Shown: positions 48,963-56,273 of the stretch, piece by piece
Position numbering within the stretch: position 1 is the first letter of the stretch
Layout: each line of letters starts with the position of its first letter
Assembly (NCBI RefSeq): GCF_018130505.1
Contig: NZ_JAFCKH010000009.1
Location: 248,001-312,000 of the forward strand
DNA length: 64,000 bases
Reading direction: 5' to 3'
Origin: Bradyrhizobium tropiciagri
Lineage (GTDB): Bacteria; Pseudomonadota; Alphaproteobacteria; Rhizobiales; Xanthobacteraceae
Translations under genes and position numbers: made by a program
Notes under the pieces: model-generated
What the model was told of the DNA's origin: nothing
Databases searched by the model: none
The model's input: the letters and a program-made list of their open reading frames with translations, nothing else

Positions 48963-49460
48963 ATGAGCATCAAGCGCATCACCAGGCACCTCGTCGAACA
49001 CCGCTGGAAGGTGCGGCGGGATTTCCCGCCGCGCGTGCTCGCGGCCATCGAGCGGGCGATCAAGGCCGGCGAGGCCACGCATGCCGGCCAGGTCCGCTTC
49101 GTCGTCGAGGGCGCGCTCGACGGCGTGCCGCTGTTCCGCAACCAGCCGGCGCGCGAGCGCGCGCTCGATGTGTTCTCGCATCTGCGGATCTGGGACACCC
49201 AGCACAACAATGGCGTGCTGATCTATCTCCTGCTTGCCGACCGCGACGTCGAGATCGTCGCCGACCGCGGCATCGATGCCAAGGTCGGCCATGCTGGCTG
49301 GGAAACGGTCTGCCGCGCGATGGAAACCGATTTCGCCGCCGGCCGGTTCGAGCAGGGCGCGATCAAGGGGATCGCGGCGGTGTCGCGCGAGTTGGCGAAA
49401 CACTTTCCGCATGCGGCAGACGGACCGAATGAATTGCCGGACCAGCCGGTGGTGATTTGA
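48963..49460 (+). CDS. TPM-domain protein (second, short)
   Basis: The protein has 165 residues from the ATG at 48963, four nt after the preceding stop. It has no signal peptide. The TPM core is seen in IYLLLADRDVEIVADRGIDA and AAVSRELAKHFPHA. The N-terminus is basic with DFPPRVLAAIERAIKAGEAT. Third gene of the lemA-TPM-TPM operon; in other genomes the three genes form a stable neighbourhood. Confidence 0.85.
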   Translation: MSIKRITRHLVEHRWKVRRDFPPRVLAAIERAIKAGEATHAGQVRFVVEGALDGVPLFRNQPARERALDVFSHLRIWDTQHNNGVLIYLLLADRDVEIVADRGIDAKVGHAGWETVCRAMETDFAAGRFEQGAIKGIAAVSRELAKHFPHAADGPNELPDQPVVI

Positions 49461-49465
49461 TGTCC

Positions 49466-49554
49466 GTCATTCCGGGGCGCGCGTAGCGCGAACCCGGAAT
49501 CTCGCGCCACGACCTCCAGGTTCCGGGTTCGCGCTTCGCACGCCCCGGAACGAC
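49466..49554. repeat. Family B palindromic repeat, with insertion
   Basis: GTCATTCCGGGGCG...CGCCCCGGAACGAC. The inner palindrome is interrupted by a CGCCACGACC insertion compared with the other copies. It separates the convergent TPM and GST genes. Confidence 0.75.
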
Positions 49555-49561
49555 GAGTGCA

Positions 49562-50176
49562 CTACGCCTTCACCGAAGCCCGCTCGCCCACGCGGTTGAA
49601 CCACGCCACGATGTTGGCGTTCGATTGGTCCAGCGGCTGGCCGACCTGGTTGCCGAAATCGAGCCAGCAATACAGCAGCATGTCGGCGAGCGTGAAGCGC
49701 TTGCCGCAGATGTAGGCGCGGCCGTCGGCCATCTGGTCGTTCAGCCATTTGATGCGGTTGGCGGCGATCATCTTGAGCCCCGGCGAGGCTTCGGGCGCAA
49801 CCGGAATCCGCCGCTCGAAGAATTTCAGCGCCTCGCCGAAGCGGTAGCCGTTGGCGAGCGGCTCGGCGATGTTGAGATCGACGCGGCGGGTCCACATCCG
49901 GCACTCCGCGCGCTCTTCAGCCGTCGCCCCGATCATCGCGGGCGAAGGGTGCTTCTCCTCCAGATATTCGCAGATCGCGGTGATCTCGGAGAGATAGTTG
50001 CCGCAATCGAGCTCGAGCGTCGGCATCTGGCCGTGCGGATTGCGCTTCAGATGCGCGTCCTCGCGGTTCTCGCCCTTGCGCAGGTCGACGGCCTGCTTGG
50101 GTATCTCGATGCCCTTTTCGGCCATGAACATGCGCACAATGCGCGGGTTCGGCCCGATCGAGTCGTACAGCTTCAT
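49562..50176 (-). CDS. Glutathione S-transferase family protein
   Basis: The protein has 204 residues. The N-terminal thioredoxin fold (1-80) starts MKLYDSIGPNPRIVRMFMAE and has the cis-Pro and GSH-binding GQMPTLELDC and SEITAICEYLEE. The C-terminal helical domain carries GKRFTLADMLLYCWLD. The catalytic Ser or Cys is not obvious from the start (DSIGPNP offers Ser5). It conjugates glutathione to electrophiles or acts as a peroxidase; cytoplasmic. The upstream MBL gene is in the same direction 77 nt away. Confidence 0.9.
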   Translation of the reverse strand: MKLYDSIGPNPRIVRMFMAEKGIEIPKQAVDLRKGENREDAHLKRNPHGQMPTLELDCGNYLSEITAICEYLEEKHPSPAMIGATAEERAECRMWTRRVDLNIAEPLANGYRFGEALKFFERRIPVAPEASPGLKMIAANRIKWLNDQMADGRAYICGKRFTLADMLLYCWLDFGNQVGQPLDQSNANIVAWFNRVGERASVKA

Positions 50177-50253
50177 GGTCCTCGCTCCCGGTTCTTGGTG
50201 TTGTTGCCACCGTTGAACAGGCCGGGCGCGGATTTGTCAAATGCGGTGGGAGA

Positions 50254-51063
50254 TCAATCGTCGAGCTTGTTGAGGTCGCGAACCGACTGCATGATCGGCT
50301 CGAAATTGGAGCGCGCATCGAGCGCGTCGAACAATTGCGCGGTGTCCTCGAGCAGCGCATGTGAGCGCTGCAGCGCGATCCGCACGTCGTCCAGCGGCGT
50401 GTCGGACAGCCGGCCGTGGCCGGACAGCAGGATCTTCGCATTCAATCCCTTCAGCCGCTCCAGCGACTGGATGTAGTCGGCGATCGAGCCGGAGCCGAAC
50501 ACGCCGCCCATCACGCCGCCGGGCATCAGCGTGTCGGAGGCGAACAACAGCCCCTTGTCCTGGTCGAACAGCGTGATGCAGGCCGAGGTGTGGCCCGGCG
50601 TGTACATCACGTTGAGACGGAAATTGCCGAGGTCGATCAGATTGCCTTCCTCGAGCCAGAGGTCGATGTCGATCGGCACGTTCGGCTCGTTGAACATCTT
50701 GCGCAGCATCGAGAAGTCGTCGCGCAGCATGATCTTGTTGGCGGCGAGCCGGTGCGCGGCGATGTAGGCCTGGCCGTGGAAATGATAGGCCGCCCCGATA
50801 TGGTCGAGATGCTCGTGGCTGAGCACCACCATGTCGATCATCTCGGGCGTGACGCCGATATGGCCGAGGCAGGCGACGAGGTGCGGATAGTTGGTCGACA
50901 GTCCGACGTCGATCATGATGGTGCGCTTGCTGCCGCGCACCAGATAGGCGTTCGCCGCGCGATTCTTGAAGCGGATCTGGTAGACGTCGTCGGCGGCCTG
51001 GATCAGGCTCGCGACGTCGTTGTCGAACAGCGTCTTGAACGGGCTGGGGCGACGGTCACTCAT
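50254..51063 (-). CDS. MBL-fold metallo-hydrolase
   Basis: The protein has 269 residues. Zinc-binding motif HEHLDH (His83, His85, Asp87, His88) in VVLSHEHLDHIGAAYHFHG; the third His is in YTPGHTSACI and the metal-bridging Asp in LLFASDTLMPGG. Such enzymes hydrolyse lactones, thioesters or glyoxalase-type substrates. No signal peptide. Its start overlaps the stop of the cNMP-binding gene by four bases (ATGA), so the two are translated together. Confidence 0.9.
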   Translation of the reverse strand: MSDRRPSPFKTLFDNDVASLIQAADDVYQIRFKNRAANAYLVRGSKRTIMIDVGLSTNYPHLVACLGHIGVTPEMIDMVVLSHEHLDHIGAAYHFHGQAYIAAHRLAANKIMLRDDFSMLRKMFNEPNVPIDIDLWLEEGNLIDLGNFRLNVMYTPGHTSACITLFDQDKGLLFASDTLMPGGVMGGVFGSGSIADYIQSLERLKGLNAKILLSGHGRLSDTPLDDVRIALQRSHALLEDTAQLFDALDARSNFEPIMQSVRDLNKLDD

Positions 51064-51434
51064 GGGTTGGCCGCCGCTCGGTAGGTGACCGCGTTGGAAG
51101 CGCGCAGGCGCTTCGACAGCGCGTCCATCACCATCAGCGCGAAGGCCGGCTGCTGGCTGACGAGATAGACGAAGCGGGCGTGGTTGATCCGCATCACCCG
51201 CGTGTGGGGCGCGGCGGCGATTGCGGTCGCCGAGCGCGCCGAGCCGTCGATCACCGCCATCTCGCCGAAGAACTCGCCCTTGCCGAGGCCGACGATGATC
51301 GTCTTGTTGCTGCCGTCGATCTTGGCGATGTCGACCCTGCCGTCGAGCACGACGAACAGCTCGCGCCCGGTCGAGCCTTCCTCAAAAATGACGTCATCGA
51401 CATCAAATTCCTTGATGCATTTCTCGATCGTCAT
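51060..51434 (-). CDS. Cyclic nucleotide-binding domain protein without a DNA-binding domain
   Basis: The protein has 124 residues from the ATG at 51434 (AAGGCAGG upstream). The open frame extends far upstream, but only because it crosses another gene antisense. The cNMP barrel is complete: EEGSTGRELFVVLDGRVDI, GKGEFFGEMAVIDGSARSAT (the phosphate-binding cassette, with Glu and SARSAT) and MRINHARFVYLVSQQPAF. It ends 14 residues after the barrel, where Crp would have its helix-turn-helix. It may therefore sense cAMP or cGMP and act on a partner, most likely the MBL hydrolase encoded in overlap. Confidence 0.87.
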   Translation of the reverse strand: MTIEKCIKEFDVDDVIFEEGSTGRELFVVLDGRVDIAKIDGSNKTIIVGLGKGEFFGEMAVIDGSARSATAIAAAPHTRVMRINHARFVYLVSQQPAFALMVMDALSKRLRASNAVTYRAAANP

Positions 51435-51638
51435 GGCCTGCCTTCTGGCTGGATGCTGGCGGTATGTTAATCGGGCTGGTGGCGGGCGCAACGGAGTTGG
51501 CGCGGATTGCCGCAGGGCAGCATCGCCCAAATCCGGCCCGGAAAACTCCCTAAAATTTGGGTAATGCGGCGCGGGGGTAAGGATTTCGCAAGCAATAAAA
51601 GTTACCGAATTGTCAACCCAGCCTGGAGACTTTGAAAC

Positions 51639-52691
51639 GTGAGTGAGCAGCAGAGCGAGCCGGTCAGCAGCCAAGCCGGCGCCGAAATGGCGGCGAAAAG
51701 CGAGCCAGTGTCGGCCGCGGCCCATGTTGAGGCTCCCCGGCTCGCGCCGGAGCAGGAAGAGACCGCCCCCAAGGCGGATGTGCCAAAGTCGGACACAGCA
51801 AAGGCGGAGGCGCCGAACATGGACGCGCCCAAGGTCACGCCGCCCCCGCTTGAACCCAAGGTTGAGCCGACCCGGATGGAGGCGCCGAAGGTCGAGACCG
51901 GCAGCCGCGAGGAACCGCGTTTCCCCGGCAAGCTGATGATCATGGCCCCCGGCGACCGCAACTGGGAGCACGAGGCGACGGCGTCGAAGCCGACCCCCGA
52001 GCAGCCTGCCAAATCGTCCGGCAACCGCAGGTTCGCGGCGATGGCGGCGGTGGTGGCGCTGGCGACCGTGGCCGGCGCGATCGGCGGCGCGCTCGCGACC
52101 GCCGGGCTTGGCCATCTCACCCATGGCAATGTCGCGGCCGCGCAGGATGCTACCGCAAGGGACGCAGCGGCGAAGGAGACGGTCGACGCCTCGATCGCCC
52201 GCGTCGAATCCGAAATCGCGACGCTGAAAGCCAGCGTCGAGCAGGCCGCGAAGACCGGCCAGGCCCAGCTCGGCAAGGCCAACGACCGCATCGAGAAGGT
52301 CGAGAAGGCGCAGGCCGAGCCGCTGGCGAAGCTGGCCAGGCTCAGCGAGGCCGTCGACAAGCTCCGCGCGCCGCAGGCCGCGGCCGCCGCGGCTCCCGCT
52401 GCAACGCCCGCCGCCGCCCGCGAGGTGACCGGCACCGTGGCGCCGCCGCAGGCTACCGCCGCCGCTGCGGCGCCCGCCGCGCCCAAGCCCGAAGTCGGCC
52501 GCCTGCCGGTGGTCGACGGCTGGGCGCTGCGCGACGTCGGCCGTGGCAGCGCGCTGATCGAGGGCCGTGGTGGCATCTACGAGGTCTATGCCGGCGATCC
52601 CGTTCCCGGTCTCGGCCGGGTCGACGCGATCCGCAAGCAGGACGGCCGCTGGGTCGTCGTCACCAGCAGGGGCCTGATCGTCTCGCGCTGA
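51639..52691 (+). CDS. Pro/Ala-rich single-pass membrane protein with a coiled coil
   Basis: The protein has 350 residues with a GTG start. The first about 130 residues are acidic, rich in Pro, Ala, Glu and Lys (VPKSDTAKAEAPNMDAPKVT). A transmembrane segment follows (about 131-155, AAMAAVVALATVAGAIGGAL). Then about 90 residues predicted as a coiled coil (SIARVESEIATLKASVEQAA), an Ala/Pro linker, and a compact C-terminal domain of about 60 residues (LRDVGRGSALIEGRGGIYEV, YAGDPVPGLGRVDAIRKQDG). The family is unknown to me. The shape suggests a cytoplasmic disordered region with a periplasmic coiled coil and domain. Confidence 0.75.
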   Translation: MSEQQSEPVSSQAGAEMAAKSEPVSAAAHVEAPRLAPEQEETAPKADVPKSDTAKAEAPNMDAPKVTPPPLEPKVEPTRMEAPKVETGSREEPRFPGKLMIMAPGDRNWEHEATASKPTPEQPAKSSGNRRFAAMAAVVALATVAGAIGGALATAGLGHLTHGNVAAAQDATARDAAAKETVDASIARVESEIATLKASVEQAAKTGQAQLGKANDRIEKVEKAQAEPLAKLARLSEAVDKLRAPQAAAAAAPAATPAAAREVTGTVAPPQATAAAAAPAAPKPEVGRLPVVDGWALRDVGRGSALIEGRGGIYEVYAGDPVPGLGRVDAIRKQDGRWVVVTSRGLIVSR

Positions 52692-52706
52692 TCGGCTGAT
52701 CAAGAC

Positions 52707-52755
52707 GGGCATGATCCGGAAAAGTGCGACGCGGTTTTCCGAAGGAGATCATGCC
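52707..52755. repeat. GGGCATGATCC/CATGCC palindromic repeat
   Basis: A 49-nt inverted repeat closely related to the one at 16013-16061 (CATGATCCGGAAAAGTG...GCGGTTTTCCGAAGGAGATCATG). Confidence 0.75.
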
Positions 52756-52763
52756 AAAAGAAT

Positions 52764-52795
52764 GGCGCTTCACCGCGATGTGAAGCGCCTTTTTT
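52764..52795 (+). terminator. Rho-independent terminator
   Basis: GGCGCTTCAC (52764-52773) pairs perfectly with GTGAAGCGCC (52780-52789) around CGCGAT, followed by six Ts. It ends transcription of the gene at 51639-52691. Confidence 0.88.
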
Positions 52796-52830
52796 CTTGA
52801 ATAGGATTTGCGGCGCGGTGTTAGTGGAGC

Positions 52831-54378
52831 ATGACCCGCGTGCTGCGATGCCTCCTTGCTGTGTTCCTTCTGCTCTGCGGCGCCGTGTCGGCGCGCGCAG
52901 GCGAGGACCGCGCGCTGGAGCGCGGCGCGGCGATCATCGATCCTGTCATTCTGCGCGAGCTCGATCAGGGCCGCTTCGGACTCGGCCGCATGCTGGCGCC
53001 GCAGCGGTCCGCGGATGCGCCGCTGTCCAACGGCGAACTGTTCAAGCTGGCGTCGATGCTGCCGGTGCGCGAGGCGCTGATCGGCGAGTTCAATCGCTAT
53101 GTCGAGCGACACAAGGCCAGCCTGCCGGATGAGAGCATCGGCGTCGGCGACGGCTTTGCCTTCCAGCTGTTCGATCGTGCCCTGTTCGACTCGGCCGACG
53201 TTCGCTTCGTGCTTGCAGGCATCGTCAACCGCATGGACCGCGCCTATGTGGCACCGGACAGTTGCGGCGAGATCCGGCTGATCTATCGCCTGACCCGCAC
53301 CGACGTGCCGCCGATCGGCGAGAACGCGGTCTCGCAGCGCCTGCCGATGACGCTGAACCTGGTGCTGAAGGCAAAGGGCGAGGGCAACGATGCGGCGCTG
53401 ACCTGCAGCGAGCTCGCGCGGCGCTGGCTGGCGGCGGGCAGCGCATCGCCGACGATGGAACAACTCATCGGCAAGGACGGCCCGCTTGCACTGATCAGTG
53501 ACCGGAATATCGATCGCATCGAGACCAATTTGCAGATCGCGCATGCACCGAAATCGGCGGTGCGCGACTTCCGCACCGACTATCTGCTTAAGGTGTTCGA
53601 CTATGACGGCGCGGCAAAGGTCTTTGCCGAAGCGCCGATGGAGAACCAGATCGATCGCGACCGCATTCTTGCCGACGATGGGCTGCGGCACGAATTCAAG
53701 GCGTGGCTGCTCGATCCCAAACATTTCGCCGAGCTCGATCGTGGCACGCTGGTGATCCCCGACAAGTTCCTCGCGCGAGGTGCCGTCGCGCCGACACCGG
53801 CCGGCTTCGACATCGGCGACCTGAATCCCGAGTTCGGGCTGGTGCAGGGCGAGGGCGCATCCGGCAACGCGGTGTTCTCCGAGGGCGACGTCGTCGGGGC
53901 TCTGAAGAAGGCCGCCGCCGACGGGGCGAAGCTGCAGAACATCCAGTCACTGGGCGGCTTCGAGCGGCGGCTCAACGACGTCACCTGCGCGGGCTGCCAC
54001 CAGACCCGCGGCATCGGCGGCTTCCATTTCCCCGGCGTCGACTGGATGGCGGCGAAGCCGTCGAATTCGACGGTGGTGCCGGCCTCGCCGCATTTCTTCG
54101 GCGACCAGGTCCGCCGCCGCGATATCCTCGCCGGCTTCCGCGACGGCAAGGCGCCGGATTTCTCCCGCGGCTTCGCCAACCGGCCGCAACTGCGCGGCAG
54201 CGCCGAGCTTGCCGGCACCGAATACAGCGACGGCTGGGGCGCGCATTGCTATCTGCCGGCGGCCAAGCCGGCCGAGACCGACCGCAGCTTCCGCGGCTGG
54301 AGCTGCGCCGAGGGGCTGGCCTGCCAGGTCGCCGGAAAGACCTCGCGCATGGGCATGTGCTTCGTGAAGGGGCGGTGA
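52831..54378 (+). CDS. Exported protein with a single c-type heme motif, unknown function
   Basis: The protein has 515 residues with a signal peptide (TRVLRCLLAVFLLLCGAVSA, cleaved near ARA-GE). One heme-binding motif CAGCH is at 386-390 (NDVTCAGCHQTRGIGGFHFP). Outside it lie a large helical N-terminal region with DRMDRAY-like and RLTRTDVP stretches, and a Cys-rich end (AHCYLPAAKP, GWSCAEGLACQ, MGMCFVKGR) with at least four Cys. A domain match is not obvious to me. A periplasmic electron-transfer or peroxidase-like role is suggested only by the heme motif. Confidence 0.8.
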   Translation: MTRVLRCLLAVFLLLCGAVSARAGEDRALERGAAIIDPVILRELDQGRFGLGRMLAPQRSADAPLSNGELFKLASMLPVREALIGEFNRYVERHKASLPDESIGVGDGFAFQLFDRALFDSADVRFVLAGIVNRMDRAYVAPDSCGEIRLIYRLTRTDVPPIGENAVSQRLPMTLNLVLKAKGEGNDAALTCSELARRWLAAGSASPTMEQLIGKDGPLALISDRNIDRIETNLQIAHAPKSAVRDFRTDYLLKVFDYDGAAKVFAEAPMENQIDRDRILADDGLRHEFKAWLLDPKHFAELDRGTLVIPDKFLARGAVAPTPAGFDIGDLNPEFGLVQGEGASGNAVFSEGDVVGALKKAAADGAKLQNIQSLGGFERRLNDVTCAGCHQTRGIGGFHFPGVDWMAAKPSNSTVVPASPHFFGDQVRRRDILAGFRDGKAPDFSRGFANRPQLRGSAELAGTEYSDGWGAHCYLPAAKPAETDRSFRGWSCAEGLACQVAGKTSRMGMCFVKGR

Positions 54379-54477
54379 TTTCGGCCGGAACCGACACGCC
54401 TGCGCGTCATTATTTGATGCTACAGTCCGGTTCGCGACCAGGACCTATCAGCCCAGACCTTGAGCGGAGACCGGCCG

Positions 54478-54642
54478 ATGAGCGCCCCCGATGAGGACAC
54501 GCAGCGCAACCGCGAGATCGCGGCCAATCAGGCCGAGCGCGAGAAGATCAGCGCCGTCCGCGTCAGCAGCTGGGCGATCGGGCTCACGGTCATCGTCGGC
54601 ATCATCGCCGTGGCCATCGTCTGGTCCTGGATGAGCCGCTGA
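54478..54642 (+). CDS. Small single-pass membrane protein
   Basis: The protein has 54 residues; ATG at 54478 with GGAGA eight bases upstream. A polar N-terminus (DEDTQRNREIAANQAEREKI) precedes one transmembrane segment (about 31-50, WAIGLTVIVGIIAVAIVWSW). Function unknown. Its reading frame and ribosome site look real. Confidence 0.6.
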   Translation: MSAPDEDTQRNREIAANQAEREKISAVRVSSWAIGLTVIVGIIAVAIVWSWMSR

Positions 54643-54660
54643 ACCTAACTCGGGGATTGC

Positions 54661-54750
54661 GTAGCCCGGATGGAGCGCAGCGCAATCCGGGACGGCATCG
54701 TCCGGTCGCGAGACTTTCCCCGGATTTCGCTTCGCTGCATCCGGGCTACG
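54661..54750. repeat. GTAGCCCGGATG inverted repeat
   Basis: GTAGCCCGGATGGAGCGCAG at the left matches the complement CTTCGCTGCATCCGGGCTAC at the right, with about 50 nt between: a REP-like element. Confidence 0.8.
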
Positions 54751-54809
54751 TGCACGATCGGGGCGTCATTGCGAGGGGGGCGCAATGACGCCGGAGACGG
54801 CGCCGCCTT

Positions 54810-56015
54810 CTATGCCACCGCCCCGGAGGCGCGCAGCTGCCGGATCGTGGCCTCGTCGTAGCCGGCCTGGCGCAGGATCTCGTCGGAGTGCTCGCCGACT
54901 TCGGGCGGCTTGCGCGGCTGCACCTTCTTCGCGCCGTCGATGAAAATCGGGCTGTTGACGGTCAGCATGGTGTCGTTCTCGAAGCGCACCAGTACCTCGT
55001 TCTCGATCATCTGCTTGTCGTTCGGGATGTCGTCGAGGATGCCGACGACGCCGAACACGAGGCCGTTGCCGTCGAGCACCTTGCGCCATTCGGCGAGGTC
55101 CCTGGTCGCGAAGATCTCGTCGAAGATCTTGATCAGCTCAATCGAGCGGGCGTGGCGGTCCGCCTTGGTGGCGAAGCGTGGATCGGCGACCAGATCCTCG
55201 CGGTCCATGCAGCGCGCCAGCGTCGGCCATTGCCGGTCCTCGTTGAGCAGCGACAGGATCAGCCAGCGGCCATCCTTGCACTTGTAGTGGTTGGTGACCG
55301 CGTTCAGCGCCTCCTCGCGCGGCTTGCGCTTCTTGAACGTCGCGCCGGCGAGCTTGGCCTGCGCCAGCACGCCGTTGGCCCAGACGCCGTTGGCCATCAG
55401 GTTGGTCGCGACGTGCGAGCCCTTGCCGGTCTTCTCGCGCTGGAACAGCGCGGTGACGATCGCGCCGTAGAACGCCATCGCGCAAGGGTGATCGCCCATG
55501 CCGGCAACCGAACGCGCCGGGGTCGTGTCCTCGTCGGCGCGCACCAGATCCATCAGGCCGGAGCGGGCCCAGTAGGCGTTGGAGTCGAAGCCGGGCTTGT
55601 TGGCTTCTTCACCCTTCTCGCCATAGCCGGTGAACGAAGCGTAGATCAGCCGGTCGTTGAGATGGGCGAGATGGTCGTAGGTGATGCCGAGCTTGGCGCG
55701 CACCTGCGGCGGCATGTTGGTGATGAAGACGTCGGCCTCGGTGACGAGCTTGTAGAGCACCTGCTGCGCCTCCGGCTTGGTGAGGTCGAGCGCGAGACTC
55801 TTCTTGTTTCGCGCCTCCAGCATCCACGCGAAATTGTGCTCGCTCGAGGGATAGCCGGGCAGGTTCGGCAGATTGCGATAGGGATCGCCGGCGCCCGGCG
55901 GCTCGATCTTGATGACGTCGGCGCCGAAGTCGGACAGCACGGTGGCGGCCGCGGGCGCCGCGATGAAGCTCGCGCAGTCCAGAACCTTGAGCCCGTCAAA
56001 GATGCCTTTTTCCAT
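54810..56015 (-). CDS. CaiB/BaiF family CoA transferase
   Basis: The protein has 401 residues from the ATG at 56015; the frame runs upstream to 56237 but that part has no coding look. Class III CoA-transferase blocks: GLKVLDCASFIAAPAAATVL, DFGADVIKIEPPGAGDPYRN, and the catalytic Asp at the position of DGN. NKKSLALDLTKPEAQQVL and GVWANGVLAQAK follow. It moves CoA between carboxylic acids; cytoplasmic. The substrate is unknown; the window has no adjoining partner gene. Confidence 0.9.
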   Translation of the reverse strand: MEKGIFDGLKVLDCASFIAAPAAATVLSDFGADVIKIEPPGAGDPYRNLPNLPGYPSSEHNFAWMLEARNKKSLALDLTKPEAQQVLYKLVTEADVFITNMPPQVRAKLGITYDHLAHLNDRLIYASFTGYGEKGEEANKPGFDSNAYWARSGLMDLVRADEDTTPARSVAGMGDHPCAMAFYGAIVTALFQREKTGKGSHVATNLMANGVWANGVLAQAKLAGATFKKRKPREEALNAVTNHYKCKDGRWLILSLLNEDRQWPTLARCMDREDLVADPRFATKADRHARSIELIKIFDEIFATRDLAEWRKVLDGNGLVFGVVGILDDIPNDKQMIENEVLVRFENDTMLTVNSPIFIDGAKKVQPRKPPEVGEHSDEILRQAGYDEATIRQLRASGAVA

Positions 56016-56171
56016 CGTGCCCTTGCTCCCGTAGCGCTTTGTTGGTGTTTTTCCGGTGGCTGGAATATCGCGAACGATGATCCCGGTCTGGCGGCCATTT
56101 GACCCATCTACGGGGCGCGATGCAACCCAAGCCAGGGCAGGGCGATACGGCGCAAATCCGTGGGCAGATTT

Positions 56172-56259
56172 CGTAGGGTGGGCAAAGGCGCGTAGCGCCG
56201 TGCCCACCATCCACGCCGTGCTCGTGATGGTGGGCACGCTGCGCTTTGCCCACCCTACG
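56172..56259. repeat. CGTAGGGTGGGCAAAG inverted repeat
   Basis: CGTAGGGTGGGCAAAG at the left and CTTTGCCCACCCTACG at the right, enclosing GTGCCCACCAT and ATGGTGGGCAC: a two-stem palindrome between the CoA transferase and putA genes. Such elements are widespread in proteobacteria. Confidence 0.8.
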
Positions 56260-56273
56260 TGGTCTCCGTGTGG

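Noticed and set aside
51435-52712. Long N-terminal extension of the cNMP-binding protein frame (550 residues in total)
   Set aside because: The extension crosses antisense through the membrane protein gene at 51639-52691 and is low-complexity; the real start is the ATG at 51434 with a ribosome site.
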